Assembly (NCBI RefSeq): GCF_002284535.1
Contig: NZ_NPKH01000024.1
Span: 62,001-126,000 of the forward strand
Source: Mesorhizobium wenxiniae
GTDB taxonomy: Bacteria; Pseudomonadota; Alphaproteobacteria; Rhizobiales; Rhizobiaceae
Length of the DNA: 64,000 nt
Direction: 5' to 3'
Shown here: positions 50,558-59,333 of the stretch, piece by piece
Layout of the letters: each line of letters starts with the position of its first letter
Numbering within the stretch: position 1 is the stretch's first letter
The notes under the pieces: generated by a model
The model's database searches: none
Told to the model about the DNA's origin: nothing
What the model saw: only the letters and a program-made list of their open reading frames with translations
Program-made: the position numbers and the translations under genes

Positions 50558-52182
50558 GCGAAGACCCCATGCATGAACCAGCGCGGCGGGACTTGAGAGG
50601 CGCCGTAGAGACCCTGGCGGTAGAGCCAATAACGGCGGCCGTCGCTATCCTCGATGCGGAAATAATCCCGGGTCGGCGCGTCTTCCGGCCCCGACGTCTC
50701 CCGCCACCATTCCGGGGCGATGCGTTCCGGCCCTTCGGCGCGCGCGACCCGGTACAGCGCGCGCCGCCAGCGGAAGTTCATCGGCGGTCCCTCAGGCATT
50801 TCGGTGGCCGGCACCTCGATCGGTTCGGGCGAACGGAACAGCCGGATCGGCCGTTCCGGCCGAAAGACAGGCGTGGATGAAGTGTCTTGTATCTTGTCCG
50901 GCTTCTTCGGCGGAGAGACCCTTTGCGGCGCCTCCGCATAGGGAAGCGTGGCGACGGCGCGCTCTGGCAGATGACTCTCGACGGCAACCGGTTTCAAAAC
51001 CGCGCTTTCGCCGAGCCGGGCGCGGATGCGGTCGGCGAAAAGGGCGATGTCGGCGCCGTCATCGTGCGTTTCGCCGGCGAGGTCCGCCTGCTGCATGTCA
51101 AAGGCCGCGGCCGACAGGACCGAGAGGCGCACGAGATCGAAGCCATAGCCGGCATCGATGTCCTGTTCGAGCGCGGCGAGCCTTTCGTGAAACAATTTCT
51201 GGATCAGCAACGGCTCGCGCAAGGGCCGCGACGTGCCGACGGCGATGCGGCTGACGGCGCCGTCGACGCGGAAAAGCAGCAGCGCCAGCCTTCTTGCGCC
51301 CTCGCCGCGGCGCTCGAGGTCCACCTTCAATGTCGTCGCCAGCATTTTCACCAGCCGCTCTAATTCGTCGGTCAGCATGATGGGTTCTGCGAGATGGCGT
51401 TCGACCGAAAGCGGCGCGACCGGCAGGCGCGGCGACACCGCCTCGTCGAGGCGGCCGAGCGCCTGGTCGAGGCGTAAAAGCAGCGATGTGCCGAAGCGGC
51501 GGGCGAGCGGCGCGCGCGGTGCTGCCATGACGGCGCCCGCCGTGCGCAGGCCGACGCTTTCCAGGCTGGCGCGGATATCAGGCTCGATGCGCAGCGCCGC
51601 CAGCGGCAAGGGTGCGAGTAGCGCTTCCTCCTCGCCACCGGGGACGATGCGGTCACTGGCAAACCGCGTTGCCGCCCAAGCAGCACCAGGTGTGGCGGCA
51701 AGGCCGGCGCGGACATCGAAACCCTGATGGAAAAAGCGCGACAGAATGTCGTCCAGCATCGCCCGTTCGCCGCCGAAAAGGTGGGTGCAGCCGGTGACGT
51801 CGAGAAACAGGCCGTCGGCTGCGTCGATCGCCACCAGCGGAGTGTAGCGGTCGCACCAGTCGGCGAGGCTTTCGAGCAGGCGGCGGTCGGCCTCGGGATC
51901 GGCTTCCACTACGTCGATCGATGGGTGCATGGCGCGCGCGTCGGCTATGCCCATGCCGCGCTTCAGATGAAGCGCCTCAGCCCGCTCGTCGAGGGCGGCG
52001 ATGCGCTGCGCGTTCGCTTGGCGATGGCTGATCACCAGGGGCAGGTGATCCGACGGCCGCGAACGCCAGGACCGCCCCAGACGCTGCCGCAGGATCCTTT
52101 CCGCGGCGAGGTGCGGAAACCACAGGGACAGGATTCGCTGCCCGTTCTTCCCCGGCCCTTCTTTCCTCGAAATTGCGTTCAT
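50554..52182 (-). CDS. imuB: ImuB, Y-family polymerase-like protein
   Basis: A 542-residue Y-family-like protein. RILSLWFPHLAAERIL replaces the usual metal-binding start of Y polymerases, and LFLDVTGCTHLFGGE follows, so catalytic acids are missing as in known ImuB. ImuB is the hub that binds the beta clamp, ImuA and DnaE2; a possible clamp-binding motif could not be pinned down by eye. The start ATG 52182 lies 206 bases inside imuA in another frame; the conserved core begins only 15 residues later, so the overlap is real unless imuA is shorter. Its stop overlaps the dnaE2 start. Confidence 0.95.
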   Translation of the reverse strand: MNAISRKEGPGKNGQRILSLWFPHLAAERILRQRLGRSWRSRPSDHLPLVISHRQANAQRIAALDERAEALHLKRGMGIADARAMHPSIDVVEADPEADRRLLESLADWCDRYTPLVAIDAADGLFLDVTGCTHLFGGERAMLDDILSRFFHQGFDVRAGLAATPGAAWAATRFASDRIVPGGEEEALLAPLPLAALRIEPDIRASLESVGLRTAGAVMAAPRAPLARRFGTSLLLRLDQALGRLDEAVSPRLPVAPLSVERHLAEPIMLTDELERLVKMLATTLKVDLERRGEGARRLALLLFRVDGAVSRIAVGTSRPLREPLLIQKLFHERLAALEQDIDAGYGFDLVRLSVLSAAAFDMQQADLAGETHDDGADIALFADRIRARLGESAVLKPVAVESHLPERAVATLPYAEAPQRVSPPKKPDKIQDTSSTPVFRPERPIRLFRSPEPIEVPATEMPEGPPMNFRWRRALYRVARAEGPERIAPEWWRETSGPEDAPTRDYFRIEDSDGRRYWLYRQGLYGASQVPPRWFMHGVFA

Positions 52183-52996
52183 CCGGGTTCCACTCCAGTG
52201 TGAATTGTCCCGGCAAGGCCGTGCGGCTCTTGCCGATGCTGACGGTGAAGGCGGGGCGGCCGATCGAGCCGGCGAGCGGCCCGGCGAGCGTCTGGCGTGG
52301 TGCCGACGGCGCAGCCGATAGGACGAGGCGGACGGATGCCGCCGTCGGTTCGGCCTCGCCGGCCTGGCGCAGCAGGAACACCGGCCGGCCGGCGCTCTGT
52401 GCCCGGGCGTGCAGCCGCCGCGTCGCGGTGAGGTCCAGCCGCTGCGGGCTGCCGCGGATTTCGAGGATGACGGCGGCGAGCGCCGTCATCCGGGCGGCTT
52501 CCTCGGCGACCCACAGCCCATCGAGGAGCCTTGGCGCCTCGGAAAACAGCAATTGCTCCGGCTCGATCCCGAAAAGGCCATGAAGCCCTCTGGCATAGGG
52601 GAAGCCGGCCTCGCGGAAGACCTCCGCGGTGCCGATCCACAGGACCGGCAGTCGCGGCGGCTCCTGTTTGAGGATCAGGCTGACGAGCGACAGGGCGAAA
52701 CCGGCGACGACCCCGGCATCACGTGTCGCGGCGCCATGGATCTCGCTCAGCGCCGCCTTCGGCAGGCCGCCGCTGAGCGCAGTATCGAGACCCTCCGCGC
52801 CGGTGCGCAGAAACGCATCGGGCGGCGCCACGGCGAGGCCGCGGCGGACGATTGTTAGATCCCGGGGCGTGACATCCGCATCAACGGGAGCTGCGCCGGC
52901 CGGCGCCTCCAGGCGCTCGGGCAGCGTTCCCTCGATCTTCGCGATCTGTCGGCGCAGGGCAAAAACAGTCTCCCGCGCCACGGCGCTTGTCGCCAT
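51977..52996 (-). CDS. imuA: ImuA, SOS mutagenesis accessory protein
   Basis: A 339-residue RecA/SulA-related protein. FLRTGAEGLDTALSGGLPKAALSEIHG is the conserved N-terminal core, and LPVLWIGTAEVFREAGFPY and ILEIRGSPQRLDL follow. Known members usually end soon after the FTLEWNPDER segment at about residue 270. Here about 65 extra, low-complexity residues are read from the 5' part of imuB in another frame. ImuA binds ImuB and modulates translesion synthesis. A LexA box lies 25-39 bases upstream of its start. Confidence 0.92.
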   Translation of the reverse strand: MATSAVARETVFALRRQIAKIEGTLPERLEAPAGAAPVDADVTPRDLTIVRRGLAVAPPDAFLRTGAEGLDTALSGGLPKAALSEIHGAATRDAGVVAGFALSLVSLILKQEPPRLPVLWIGTAEVFREAGFPYARGLHGLFGIEPEQLLFSEAPRLLDGLWVAEEAARMTALAAVILEIRGSPQRLDLTATRRLHARAQSAGRPVFLLRQAGEAEPTAASVRLVLSAAPSAPRQTLAGPLAGSIGRPAFTVSIGKSRTALPGQFTLEWNPDERNFEERRAGEERAANPVPVVSAPRRGKDPAAASGAVLAFAAVGSPAPGDQPSPSERAAHRRPRRAG

Positions 52997-53020
52997 GACG
53001 GTCAGCTTCCACTCACAATT

Positions 53021-53035
53021 GTTCCTGTTATGTTC
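53021..53035 (-). promoter_or_regulatory. LexA (SOS) box of imuA-imuB-dnaE2
   Basis: GTTCCTGTTATGTTC is an exact GTTC-N7-GTTC direct repeat, the LexA site of alphaproteobacteria. It is 25 bases upstream of the imuA start and lies between imuA and the divergent metallopeptidase gene at 53170. Control of imuA is expected; control of the other gene is possible. Confidence 0.9.
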
Positions 53036-53169
53036 CTATTGATTCCAGAGGCCGCCCGAAGAGTCAAGCGGAGTCATGGGGAATTTATTCCTGTCCGCGC
53101 AAAGGCTGCAACTTGGCCATTTGCCGACTCCGGCTCGAAAGCCTATATGCCGGGATCAAAGGACAAAGC

Positions 53170-53592
53170 ATGGCCCGCATCTACAAAACCCGCACCTGGC
53201 ACGCCGAGCTTTCGCCGTCGATGGAGGAAATGGAGTTCCTGGCGCTGGAGGCCTATGCCCATCTGCCGGAGGAATTTCGCAAGCTGACCGGCGAGATCAT
53301 CATCCAAATCGCCGAATTCCCGACCGACGAGATCATGGACGACCTGTCGCTGGAAACGCCGTTCGACCTGCTCGGCCTGTTTGAGGGGCGCGGCATCGCC
53401 GAGCGCTGGAATCCGCAGACCGGCGAGGGGCCGAACCGCGTCACGCTCTACCGCCGCGCCATCCTCGACTACTGGGCCGAGAACGAGGAGACGCTTGGCG
53501 ATATCGTCACCCATGTGCTGATCCACGAGATCGGCCACCATTTCGGCCTGTCGGACGACGATATGGAGCGGATCGAAGAGGCAGCTGAATAG
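53170..53592 (+). CDS. Minimal metallopeptidase (zincin) family protein
   Basis: A 140-residue protein ending with HEIGHHFGLSDDDMERIEE. This is an extended HExxHxxGxxD zinc motif of the small DUF1025/MMP-type zincin family. Only the zinc helix, a short N-terminal sheet and one upstream segment (GEGPNRVTLYRRAIL) are present. Function is not established in the family; a peptidase or chaperone-like role is assumed. ATG 53170 is preferred over an in-frame ATG at 53113 that would add an unlikely Cys/Arg-rich leader. Confidence 0.85.
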   Translation: MARIYKTRTWHAELSPSMEEMEFLALEAYAHLPEEFRKLTGEIIIQIAEFPTDEIMDDLSLETPFDLLGLFEGRGIAERWNPQTGEGPNRVTLYRRAILDYWAENEETLGDIVTHVLIHEIGHHFGLSDDDMERIEEAAE

Positions 53593-53599
53593 TGTCCAG

Positions 53600-54026
53600 A
53601 TGACGGAAGCAGAGTTTGCCAATCGGATCGACTGCAATTGGCCGTATCACGACATTTCACTGAGCCGCGAATTGATCCAAACCGCCATCGGCATTTCGCC
53701 GAATGCTGCATTTATTGCACTCGATGAGCTTTGCCGTCTACCCGCAAACACTGTTGTCGAGCCCGCCATTCTCCTGGCGTTAGTCGATTTCTGGCTGTCC
53801 AAATTCGACCATCCACTAGCACCGATGATATCGGAATGCGCGATATCCAGCATTAAACGCCAGCAACTGTCGGTTGCCGAAATTCTCATGGAAGATGGAT
53901 ACCGTCTCCGGTTATCCGGGCCTTTATGCAGCGCTATCGATCCTTTATTTCAGCTGCGATGACGTCGACGGCCTTGCAGACGCAAGGTTCAACGAAATCA
54001 GAGCTGCCTGGGAAAAGCTTCTGTAA
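53600..54026 (+). pseudogene. Small hypothetical gene with a frameshift near 53895
   Basis: The frame from ATG 53600 reads as protein (ELIQTAIGISPNAAFIALDELCRLP) until about 53893, then becomes unlike protein and stops at 53962. The next frame from about 53894 gives a natural continuation (VSGYPGLYAALSILYFSC, then ARFNEIRAAWEKLL) and stops at 54024-54026. One extra base, or two missing, near ATGGAAGATGG explains it. Joined length about 141 residues. I do not recognise the family. A sequencing error is as likely as a real mutation. Confidence 0.7.
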
Positions 54027-54036
54027 CGGTCGTATC

Positions 54037-54243
54037 CTACCAGTCGCTGAGCTTGGTGTTGGGCCCGTATTCCTGGCCCTCGACATCCTTCACCACGGCC
54101 TGGCCGCAGCGCATGCTCTTGGTCTGCTTGTCGTAGGCATAGGTCGGCGAACCGAACAGGTGCCAGCCCTTGTTCAGCGCCGCCGTCACCTTGTGGCAGA
54201 AGCTGGAATCGTCCGGACCGGACAGAAAGCGGTAGAGTTTCAT
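54037..54243 (-). CDS. DUF1737-family protein
   Basis: A 68-residue protein starting MKLYRFLSGPDDSSFCHKV, with the GWHLFGSPTYAYD core of DUF1737. This small domain occurs alone in alphaproteobacteria and has no proven function; it may bind a nucleotide or act as a small regulator. It follows the CitE-like gene by 26 bases on the same strand, so the two are probably co-transcribed. Convergent with the frameshifted gene at 53600. Confidence 0.85.
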   Translation of the reverse strand: MKLYRFLSGPDDSSFCHKVTAALNKGWHLFGSPTYAYDKQTKSMRCGQAVVKDVEGQEYGPNTKLSDW

Positions 54244-54269
54244 TTTTCATTCCTGTCGTGAGTTGCCAA

Positions 54270-55163
54270 TCATGCCCCGATGGCGGCTGCCTTCGCCAGC
54301 AGTTTTTCGGCCTGCGCCAGATGCAGCCGCTCGACCATTTTTCCATTCAGCGCAATCACTTGCCTTCCGGCATTTTCGGCAAGCGCGAAGGCCTCCTTCA
54401 CCGAGCGCGCCTCGGCCACCGCTTCGGCAGATGGCGCAAAGGCCCGGTTCGCGGCATCGATCTGAGCTGGGTGGATCAGCGACTTGCCGTCAAATCCCAT
54501 GGCGGCCGCTTCCGTGCATTCGCGCGCAAAGCCATCCAGATCGCGAAACTCATTGAAGACACCATCGAGCAGGTCGAGGCCACCGGCGCGCGCGGCGAGC
54601 ACCATCTGCATCAGCCACGGTGTGAGATAGCGCCGGTCGGGCGTGGCGAGAACGCCGGTCTCCTTGACCAGATCGTTCGTTCCGGCAACGAAACAGACCA
54701 GCCGCGAGGCCGGATCGCGGCCAAGCTCGGCAATTGGTCCGATGTTGAGCAGAGCCTTGGGCGTTTCGATCATTGCCCATAGTTTCACCTCGTCCGGCGC
54801 GAAATTGTCGTCGAGCACGTCGCCGGCCCCGAGGACGTCGCGCGGCGTGTCGACTTTGGGCAGCAGGATGGCGTCGGGCTCGCTGCGTAACGCAGCCAGC
54901 AAGTCGTCGGCGCCCCATTCGCTGGCGAGCGGGTTGATGCGAACGATCATCTCGCAGCGCCGGCCATTATGGTTGGCAACCGGGCGCTTGGCGAAGATGC
55001 CGGCCAGTTTTTCCCGCGCGGCAACCTTGTCGGCCGGGGCGACGGCATCTTCGAGATCGATGATGACGGCATCGCAGGCCAGCGATGAGGTCTTGGCAAG
55101 CGCCTTGTCGTTCGAGGCCGGGACGTAGAGCACCGAGCGGCGCGGGCGGTAGGTTTCAATCAT
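54270..55163 (-). CDS. CitE-like CoA-ester lyase (HpcH/HpaI family)
   Basis: A 297-residue TIM-barrel lyase. PRRSVLYVPASNDKALAK is the start typical of citrate-lyase beta-like and malyl-CoA lyases. AVIIDLEDAVAP contains the metal-near Asp-Glu pair, KLWAMIETPKALLNI the catalytic Glu strand, and GFDGKSLIHPAQID the conserved CoA-side segment. It cleaves or forms a beta-hydroxyacyl-CoA such as malyl-CoA or citramalyl-CoA in the cytoplasm. No other lyase subunits are nearby, so a stand-alone enzyme is likely; the exact substrate is open. Confidence 0.88.
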   Translation of the reverse strand: MIETYRPRRSVLYVPASNDKALAKTSSLACDAVIIDLEDAVAPADKVAAREKLAGIFAKRPVANHNGRRCEMIVRINPLASEWGADDLLAALRSEPDAILLPKVDTPRDVLGAGDVLDDNFAPDEVKLWAMIETPKALLNIGPIAELGRDPASRLVCFVAGTNDLVKETGVLATPDRRYLTPWLMQMVLAARAGGLDLLDGVFNEFRDLDGFARECTEAAAMGFDGKSLIHPAQIDAANRAFAPSAEAVAEARSVKEAFALAENAGRQVIALNGKMVERLHLAQAEKLLAKAAAIGA

Positions 55164-55461
55164 GCCCGATCTATGCCGCCTGTAGTCAGTCGAGGCAAGC
55201 CGTCTTCACCTGCATAAAAACTGCACAAAAGTCCGGAAAATCTCCTCGGATCCGCCCCGCCGCCTGCATGTCGATCGGCGATATAGGCGGTATGCAGATG
55301 CGAGAAAAACCCCGTTGGTCCCTGCCTTACCGGCTCCGCAATGAGGGTTGGTGGCTCGTCGATCCACCCCAAACGCACCGTTCGGCGACCATCTTCCCCT
55401 TCATCCGCAAATCTCCGCCCCGGTATGCCGGCCGGATCAAAGCCGCTGAGAAAATCCGATC

Positions 55462-57009
55462 ATGACATCGTTGCTTACGGCGGCGCCGAGCTATTGCGCG
55501 CGATTCGGCGTTGCGGTCCTGCTTGCCGCGCTGGCCGATTTCTTCTTCTACGGGCAGCCCATCGGCATCACGCTTTTCCTGTTCGGCACTACGCTTGCCG
55601 CCGCAGTCGCGGCCATCCATCCCTCGGCGCTCAGCGCCCGCGGCCTGTGGCTCGGACTCGCCGCCCTGCTTGTCGGGCTGCTGCCGCTCATTGAAAATGT
55701 CAGTGCGCTGTCCGTCGCGATCGGGCTGGCGGCGATGGTCGTCTTCGCGCTTTGGCTGGTCGGCCGGCTGCGGCGTGAGCTTGCCCGCATTGCCGGCCAG
55801 GTCGCGCTCTTCCTGCTCGCGGCACCATTCCGGTTCGTCCACGATTTCTTCCGCTGGCGCAAGGCGGCGCGGCGGCTTGGCCAGCGGCGTATCCGCCTTG
55901 CGGCGATCGGCGTCTGGATCATGCCCCTGACCTTGGGCGCAGTGTTTCTCGCGCTGTTCGGCGCCGCCAATCCGGTTATCGAATACTGGCTGTCGCTGAT
56001 CGATCTCCGCGCACTGCTCGACCTCATCCAGCTGCCACGGCTGGCGTTCTGGCTGGCCGTGCTTGCCGGCGTCTGGGTCTTTCTGCGCCCGCGCCTGCCG
56101 CGCTTTTTCCGCCGCATTGCACATCTCGCATTGCCTATCCCCCTCGGGGTGCAGACAAAACCCGCCAAGGCGATCGAGGACATCGTCTTCGGTAAGGCCG
56201 CCATCCTTCGCGCGCTGGTCGTCTTCAACATCCTGTTCGCGGTGCAGACCGCACTCGACGCCACCTATCTGTGGGGCGGCATCGCCCTTCCCGACGGGCT
56301 GACCTACGCCGCCTATGCGCATCGCGGCGCCTATCCATTGATCGTCACGGCGCTGCTTGCCGCCAGCTTCGTCCTGGCGGCGCTGCGGCCGGGAAGTGCT
56401 ACCTCCAGCGATCCGCTCATCCGCCGGCTGGTCTATGTCTGGGTGGCGCAGAACATCGTGCTGGTCATCTCGTCGATCCTGCGGCTCGACCTCTATATCG
56501 GCATCTATGCGCTGACCTACTGGCGCGTCGCCGCCTTCGTCTGGATGGGGCTGGTGGCGACGGGCCTTGCTCTGATCATCGCCCGCATCGCACTCGAAAA
56601 ATCCAATAAATGGCTGCTTTCCGCCAATCTTCTGACGCTTTCGGTGACGCTCTATGCCTGCTCCTTCATCAACTTCGCGGCGCTGATTGCCAACTACAAT
56701 GTCGAGCACTCATTCGAAATGACCGGCCGCGGCACCAAGCTCGATTTCTGGTATTTGCGTTCGCTCGGTCCCAGCGCCTGGCCGGCGCTTGATCGCTTCC
56801 TCGAGCATCAGGCCGAGACGAATGCGGCCAGCATTCCCTCTTACCGCCAACTCGCCCGTCTGCTTGGGCAGGACCAGGCCCGCTACCGCGCGGGCCAGGA
56901 AAACTGGCGCGCCTGGAGCTTCCGCGACTGGCGGCTACTTCGTACTCTGGACACATATATCCCGTTCGTGGTTCCTCAAGGCTCCGAACCCTTCGCGCCG
57001 GGCCGCTGA
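55462..57009 (+). CDS. DUF4173-family integral membrane protein
   Basis: A 515-residue protein with about 10-12 hydrophobic spans (for example GITLFLFGTTLAAAVAAI, LAFWLAVLAGVWVFL, YPLIVTALLAASFVLAAL). The central DATYLWGGIALPDGLTYAAYAHRGAYPLI segment is characteristic of DUF4173. The C-terminal 100 residues are soluble (YNVEHSFEMTGRGTKLDFWYLRSLG). It lies directly upstream of a response-regulator gene (3 bases between), and such proteins are often encoded beside two-component systems, so it may be a signalling partner. Molecular function unknown. Confidence 0.85.
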   Translation: MTSLLTAAPSYCARFGVAVLLAALADFFFYGQPIGITLFLFGTTLAAAVAAIHPSALSARGLWLGLAALLVGLLPLIENVSALSVAIGLAAMVVFALWLVGRLRRELARIAGQVALFLLAAPFRFVHDFFRWRKAARRLGQRRIRLAAIGVWIMPLTLGAVFLALFGAANPVIEYWLSLIDLRALLDLIQLPRLAFWLAVLAGVWVFLRPRLPRFFRRIAHLALPIPLGVQTKPAKAIEDIVFGKAAILRALVVFNILFAVQTALDATYLWGGIALPDGLTYAAYAHRGAYPLIVTALLAASFVLAALRPGSATSSDPLIRRLVYVWVAQNIVLVISSILRLDLYIGIYALTYWRVAAFVWMGLVATGLALIIARIALEKSNKWLLSANLLTLSVTLYACSFINFAALIANYNVEHSFEMTGRGTKLDFWYLRSLGPSAWPALDRFLEHQAETNAASIPSYRQLARLLGQDQARYRAGQENWRAWSFRDWRLLRTLDTYIPFVVPQGSEPFAPGR

Positions 57010-57012
57010 TCC

Positions 57013-57708
57013 ATGCCGCACAACATCCTTGTCGCCGACGATGATCCGCATATCCGCGAAATCATCTGCTTTGCGCTCGAAAAGGCGGGGATGAAGACGG
57101 TTGCCGTATCGGACGGCGCCGCCGCATTGCAGGCGATCGGGCGCCGCGCGCCCGATCTTGTCGTGCTCGACATCGGCATGCCGGAGATGGATGGGCTGGA
57201 GGTCTGCCGGCGGCTGCGGCATACATCGGATGTGCCGGTGCTGTTCCTGTCCGCGCGTGATGAAGAAATCGACCGCATTCTCGGGCTCGAAATGGGTGGC
57301 GACGACTATGTCACCAAGCCGTTCAGCCCGCGTGAACTGGTCGCACGCGTCAATGTCATCCTGCGGCGCGCCCGCCCGACAAAGGCTGAACAGACCGACG
57401 ACCGGCAATTCTCGCATGGCAGACTGGCTTTGCTGCCGGCTAGCCACGCGGCCAGCTTCGACGGCAGGCCGCTGGTGCTGACCTCGATCGAATTCGCCAT
57501 CCTGAAAGGGTTTCTGGCGCGGCCAGCACATGTGCTCGGCCGCGACATGGTTATGGCCAATGCCTATGCCGCCAATATCCATCTCGCCGACCGCACCGTC
57601 GACAGCCATATCCGCAACATCCGCGCCAAGCTGGCGGCGGCCGGCTGCACGGATGCGATCGAGACCGTGCATGGCGTCGGCTTCCGGCTCGGCCGGTGCG
57701 GCGCGTGA
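57013..57708 (+). CDS. OmpR-family response regulator (CreB-like)
   Basis: A 231-residue regulator. The receiver domain has the acidic pair ADDDPH, the phospho-acceptor Asp in LVVLDIGMPEMDG near residue 54 and the switch Lys in VTKPFSP near 104. A winged-helix DNA-binding domain of the OmpR type follows (VLTSIEFAILKGFLARPAHVLGR, TVDSHIRNIRAKL, ETVHGVGFRL). It would be phosphorylated by the kinase encoded next. The kinase start overlaps its stop as GTGA (57705-57708). Target genes are unknown; the DUF4173 gene upstream is a reasonable candidate. Confidence 0.92.
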   Translation: MPHNILVADDDPHIREIICFALEKAGMKTVAVSDGAAALQAIGRRAPDLVVLDIGMPEMDGLEVCRRLRHTSDVPVLFLSARDEEIDRILGLEMGGDDYVTKPFSPRELVARVNVILRRARPTKAEQTDDRQFSHGRLALLPASHAASFDGRPLVLTSIEFAILKGFLARPAHVLGRDMVMANAYAANIHLADRTVDSHIRNIRAKLAAAGCTDAIETVHGVGFRLGRCGA

Positions 57709-59270
57709 CCGCGCATAAATGGCGGCCGCGCCTCGCCACGATCGTTGTTGCCATCCTGATCATGGTGATGGCGCTGCCGCTGGTCGGCCTGTTCTTCTTC
57801 CGGCTCTACGAGAACCAGCTGATCCGTCAGACCGAGGCCGAGCTGATCGCGCAAGGTGCGGCCCTTGGCGCCATCTATGCGCAAGAGGTCCGCGACGCCG
57901 GCGTCGCCATCGAAAAGCTCGGCGCGGCCGTGCCTGCGGACAGTGCCACCGATCCGGACTCTCGCTACCGGCCGATCGAGCCGCGCCTCGATCTTGCCTC
58001 CGACTACGTTCTGCCGGCCCGGCCGCCCGCCATCACCGCGACCGCCCCGGATCCAGCCGTCGCGCCGATCGGCGCGCGGCTGTCGGGCATTCTTGCCGAG
58101 ACGCAGAAAACCACGCTTGCCGGCTTTCGGCTGCTCGACCCTAAAGGCGTCGTCATCGCCGGGCGCGAGGAGATCGGCCTGTCGCTCAGCGCCGTCGAGG
58201 AGGTTCGCCAAGCGCTGGCCGGCCGGCATGCCAGCGCGCTCCGGCAGAGGCTCTCCGACGAGCCGCCACCATCGCTCTATTCGGTCAGCCGCGGTACGAG
58301 AGTCCGCGTCTTCGTCGCGATGCCGGTAGCGGTCGACGGCAAGGTCGCCGGCGTGGTCTATCTGTCGCGAACGCCGAACAACATCGTCAAGCACCTCTAT
58401 GGCGAGCGCGGCAAGGTGGGGCTGGCGGCGATCGCCATCCTCGGCGGCACGCTGCTTATCGGCCTGGTCTTCCTGCGCACCGTCAGCCGGCCGATCTACG
58501 CGCTGATGGAACGGACAAAGCGCATCGCGGCCGGTGATCGCGACGCGATCAGGCCGCTCGATCATCACGGCACGCGCGAGATGGCGGAGCTTTCCGACGC
58601 CTTCCTCGACATGGCCGAAAAGCTGCATGCGCGCTCGGACAGCATCCAGACCTTCGCTACGCATGTCTCGCACGAGCTCAAATCGCCACTGACGGCGATC
58701 CAGGGGGCGGCCGAACTGCTGCGCGATTCGGGCAGCGCCATGGATGAGGGCGAACGGCGGCGGTTTTCGAACAACATCGTCACCGACGCCGAACGGCTCA
58801 ACCTTCTGGTGCGCCGTCTGCTCGACCTGGCGCGCGCCGAAAATCTTGCGCCCGGCGGCGAAAGCACGTTGGTTGGCGCCGCACTGGCGCTGCTGCCGGC
58901 CGAGGACAGGCTGGCGGTCCGTGTCGAGGGAGGCGGCGATATCCGCCTGCGCATGTCGGCCGAGAACGCGGCCATCGTGCTCGCCAATCTCATCGACAAT
59001 TCGGCGCGCCATGGCGCAACGCTCGTTTCGATCACGGCGGCGAGCGCGGGCGGCAAGGCGACGATTCTGGTGAGCGACGACGGCGCCGGCATTTCGCCCA
59101 GCAATCGGGGGCGGATATTCGAGCCGTTCTTCACCACGCGCCGCGATGCAGGCGGCACCGGCATGGGCCTCGGCATCGTGCTGGCCCTCCTGAAAGCGCA
59201 TGATGGCACGATCCGCCTGGTTGACTCCGAGCGCGGCACGCGCTTCGAGATCATCCTGCCGGCTGTATGA
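57705..59270 (+). CDS. Membrane sensor histidine kinase (CreC-like)
   Basis: About 521 residues from GTG 57705; GTG 57696 also possible. A first span near 10-35 (IVVAILIMVMALPLVGLFFF), a periplasmic sensor of about 200 residues, a second span near 235-260 (GLAAIAILGGTLLIGLVFL) and a HAMP region precede the kinase core. The phospho-acceptor is in HVSHELKSPLTAI. The N box has NLIDNSARHG, and the G boxes are DDGAGI and GGTGMGLGI. It is a normal HisKA/HATPase kinase. Stimulus unknown. Confidence 0.92.
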   Translation: MTAHKWRPRLATIVVAILIMVMALPLVGLFFFRLYENQLIRQTEAELIAQGAALGAIYAQEVRDAGVAIEKLGAAVPADSATDPDSRYRPIEPRLDLASDYVLPARPPAITATAPDPAVAPIGARLSGILAETQKTTLAGFRLLDPKGVVIAGREEIGLSLSAVEEVRQALAGRHASALRQRLSDEPPPSLYSVSRGTRVRVFVAMPVAVDGKVAGVVYLSRTPNNIVKHLYGERGKVGLAAIAILGGTLLIGLVFLRTVSRPIYALMERTKRIAAGDRDAIRPLDHHGTREMAELSDAFLDMAEKLHARSDSIQTFATHVSHELKSPLTAIQGAAELLRDSGSAMDEGERRRFSNNIVTDAERLNLLVRRLLDLARAENLAPGGESTLVGAALALLPAEDRLAVRVEGGGDIRLRMSAENAAIVLANLIDNSARHGATLVSITAASAGGKATILVSDDGAGISPSNRGRIFEPFFTTRRDAGGTGMGLGIVLALLKAHDGTIRLVDSERGTRFEIILPAV

Positions 59271-59273
59271 ATT

Positions 59274-59316
59274 GGAGCCTGATTCCGAAAACCGGCTTTC
59301 GGGATCATGCTCTAGA
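59274..59316. repeat. REP-like palindrome
   Basis: ATTCCGAAAACCGGCTTTCGG near 59282 forms a hairpin around CCG, followed by GATCATGCTCTAG. This sequence form recurs in rhizobial intergenic DNA and resembles part of the element at 4786. It occupies most of the 63-base gap between the kinase and the FAD oxidoreductase genes. Confidence 0.7.
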
Positions 59317-59333
59317 ACTGGAGACGCAAAAAA

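Noticed and set aside
55327..56709. 460-codon minus-strand frame opposite the DUF4173 gene
   Set aside because: Very high charge and Gln/Asp content and no hydrophobic core; the plus strand gives a classic membrane protein.
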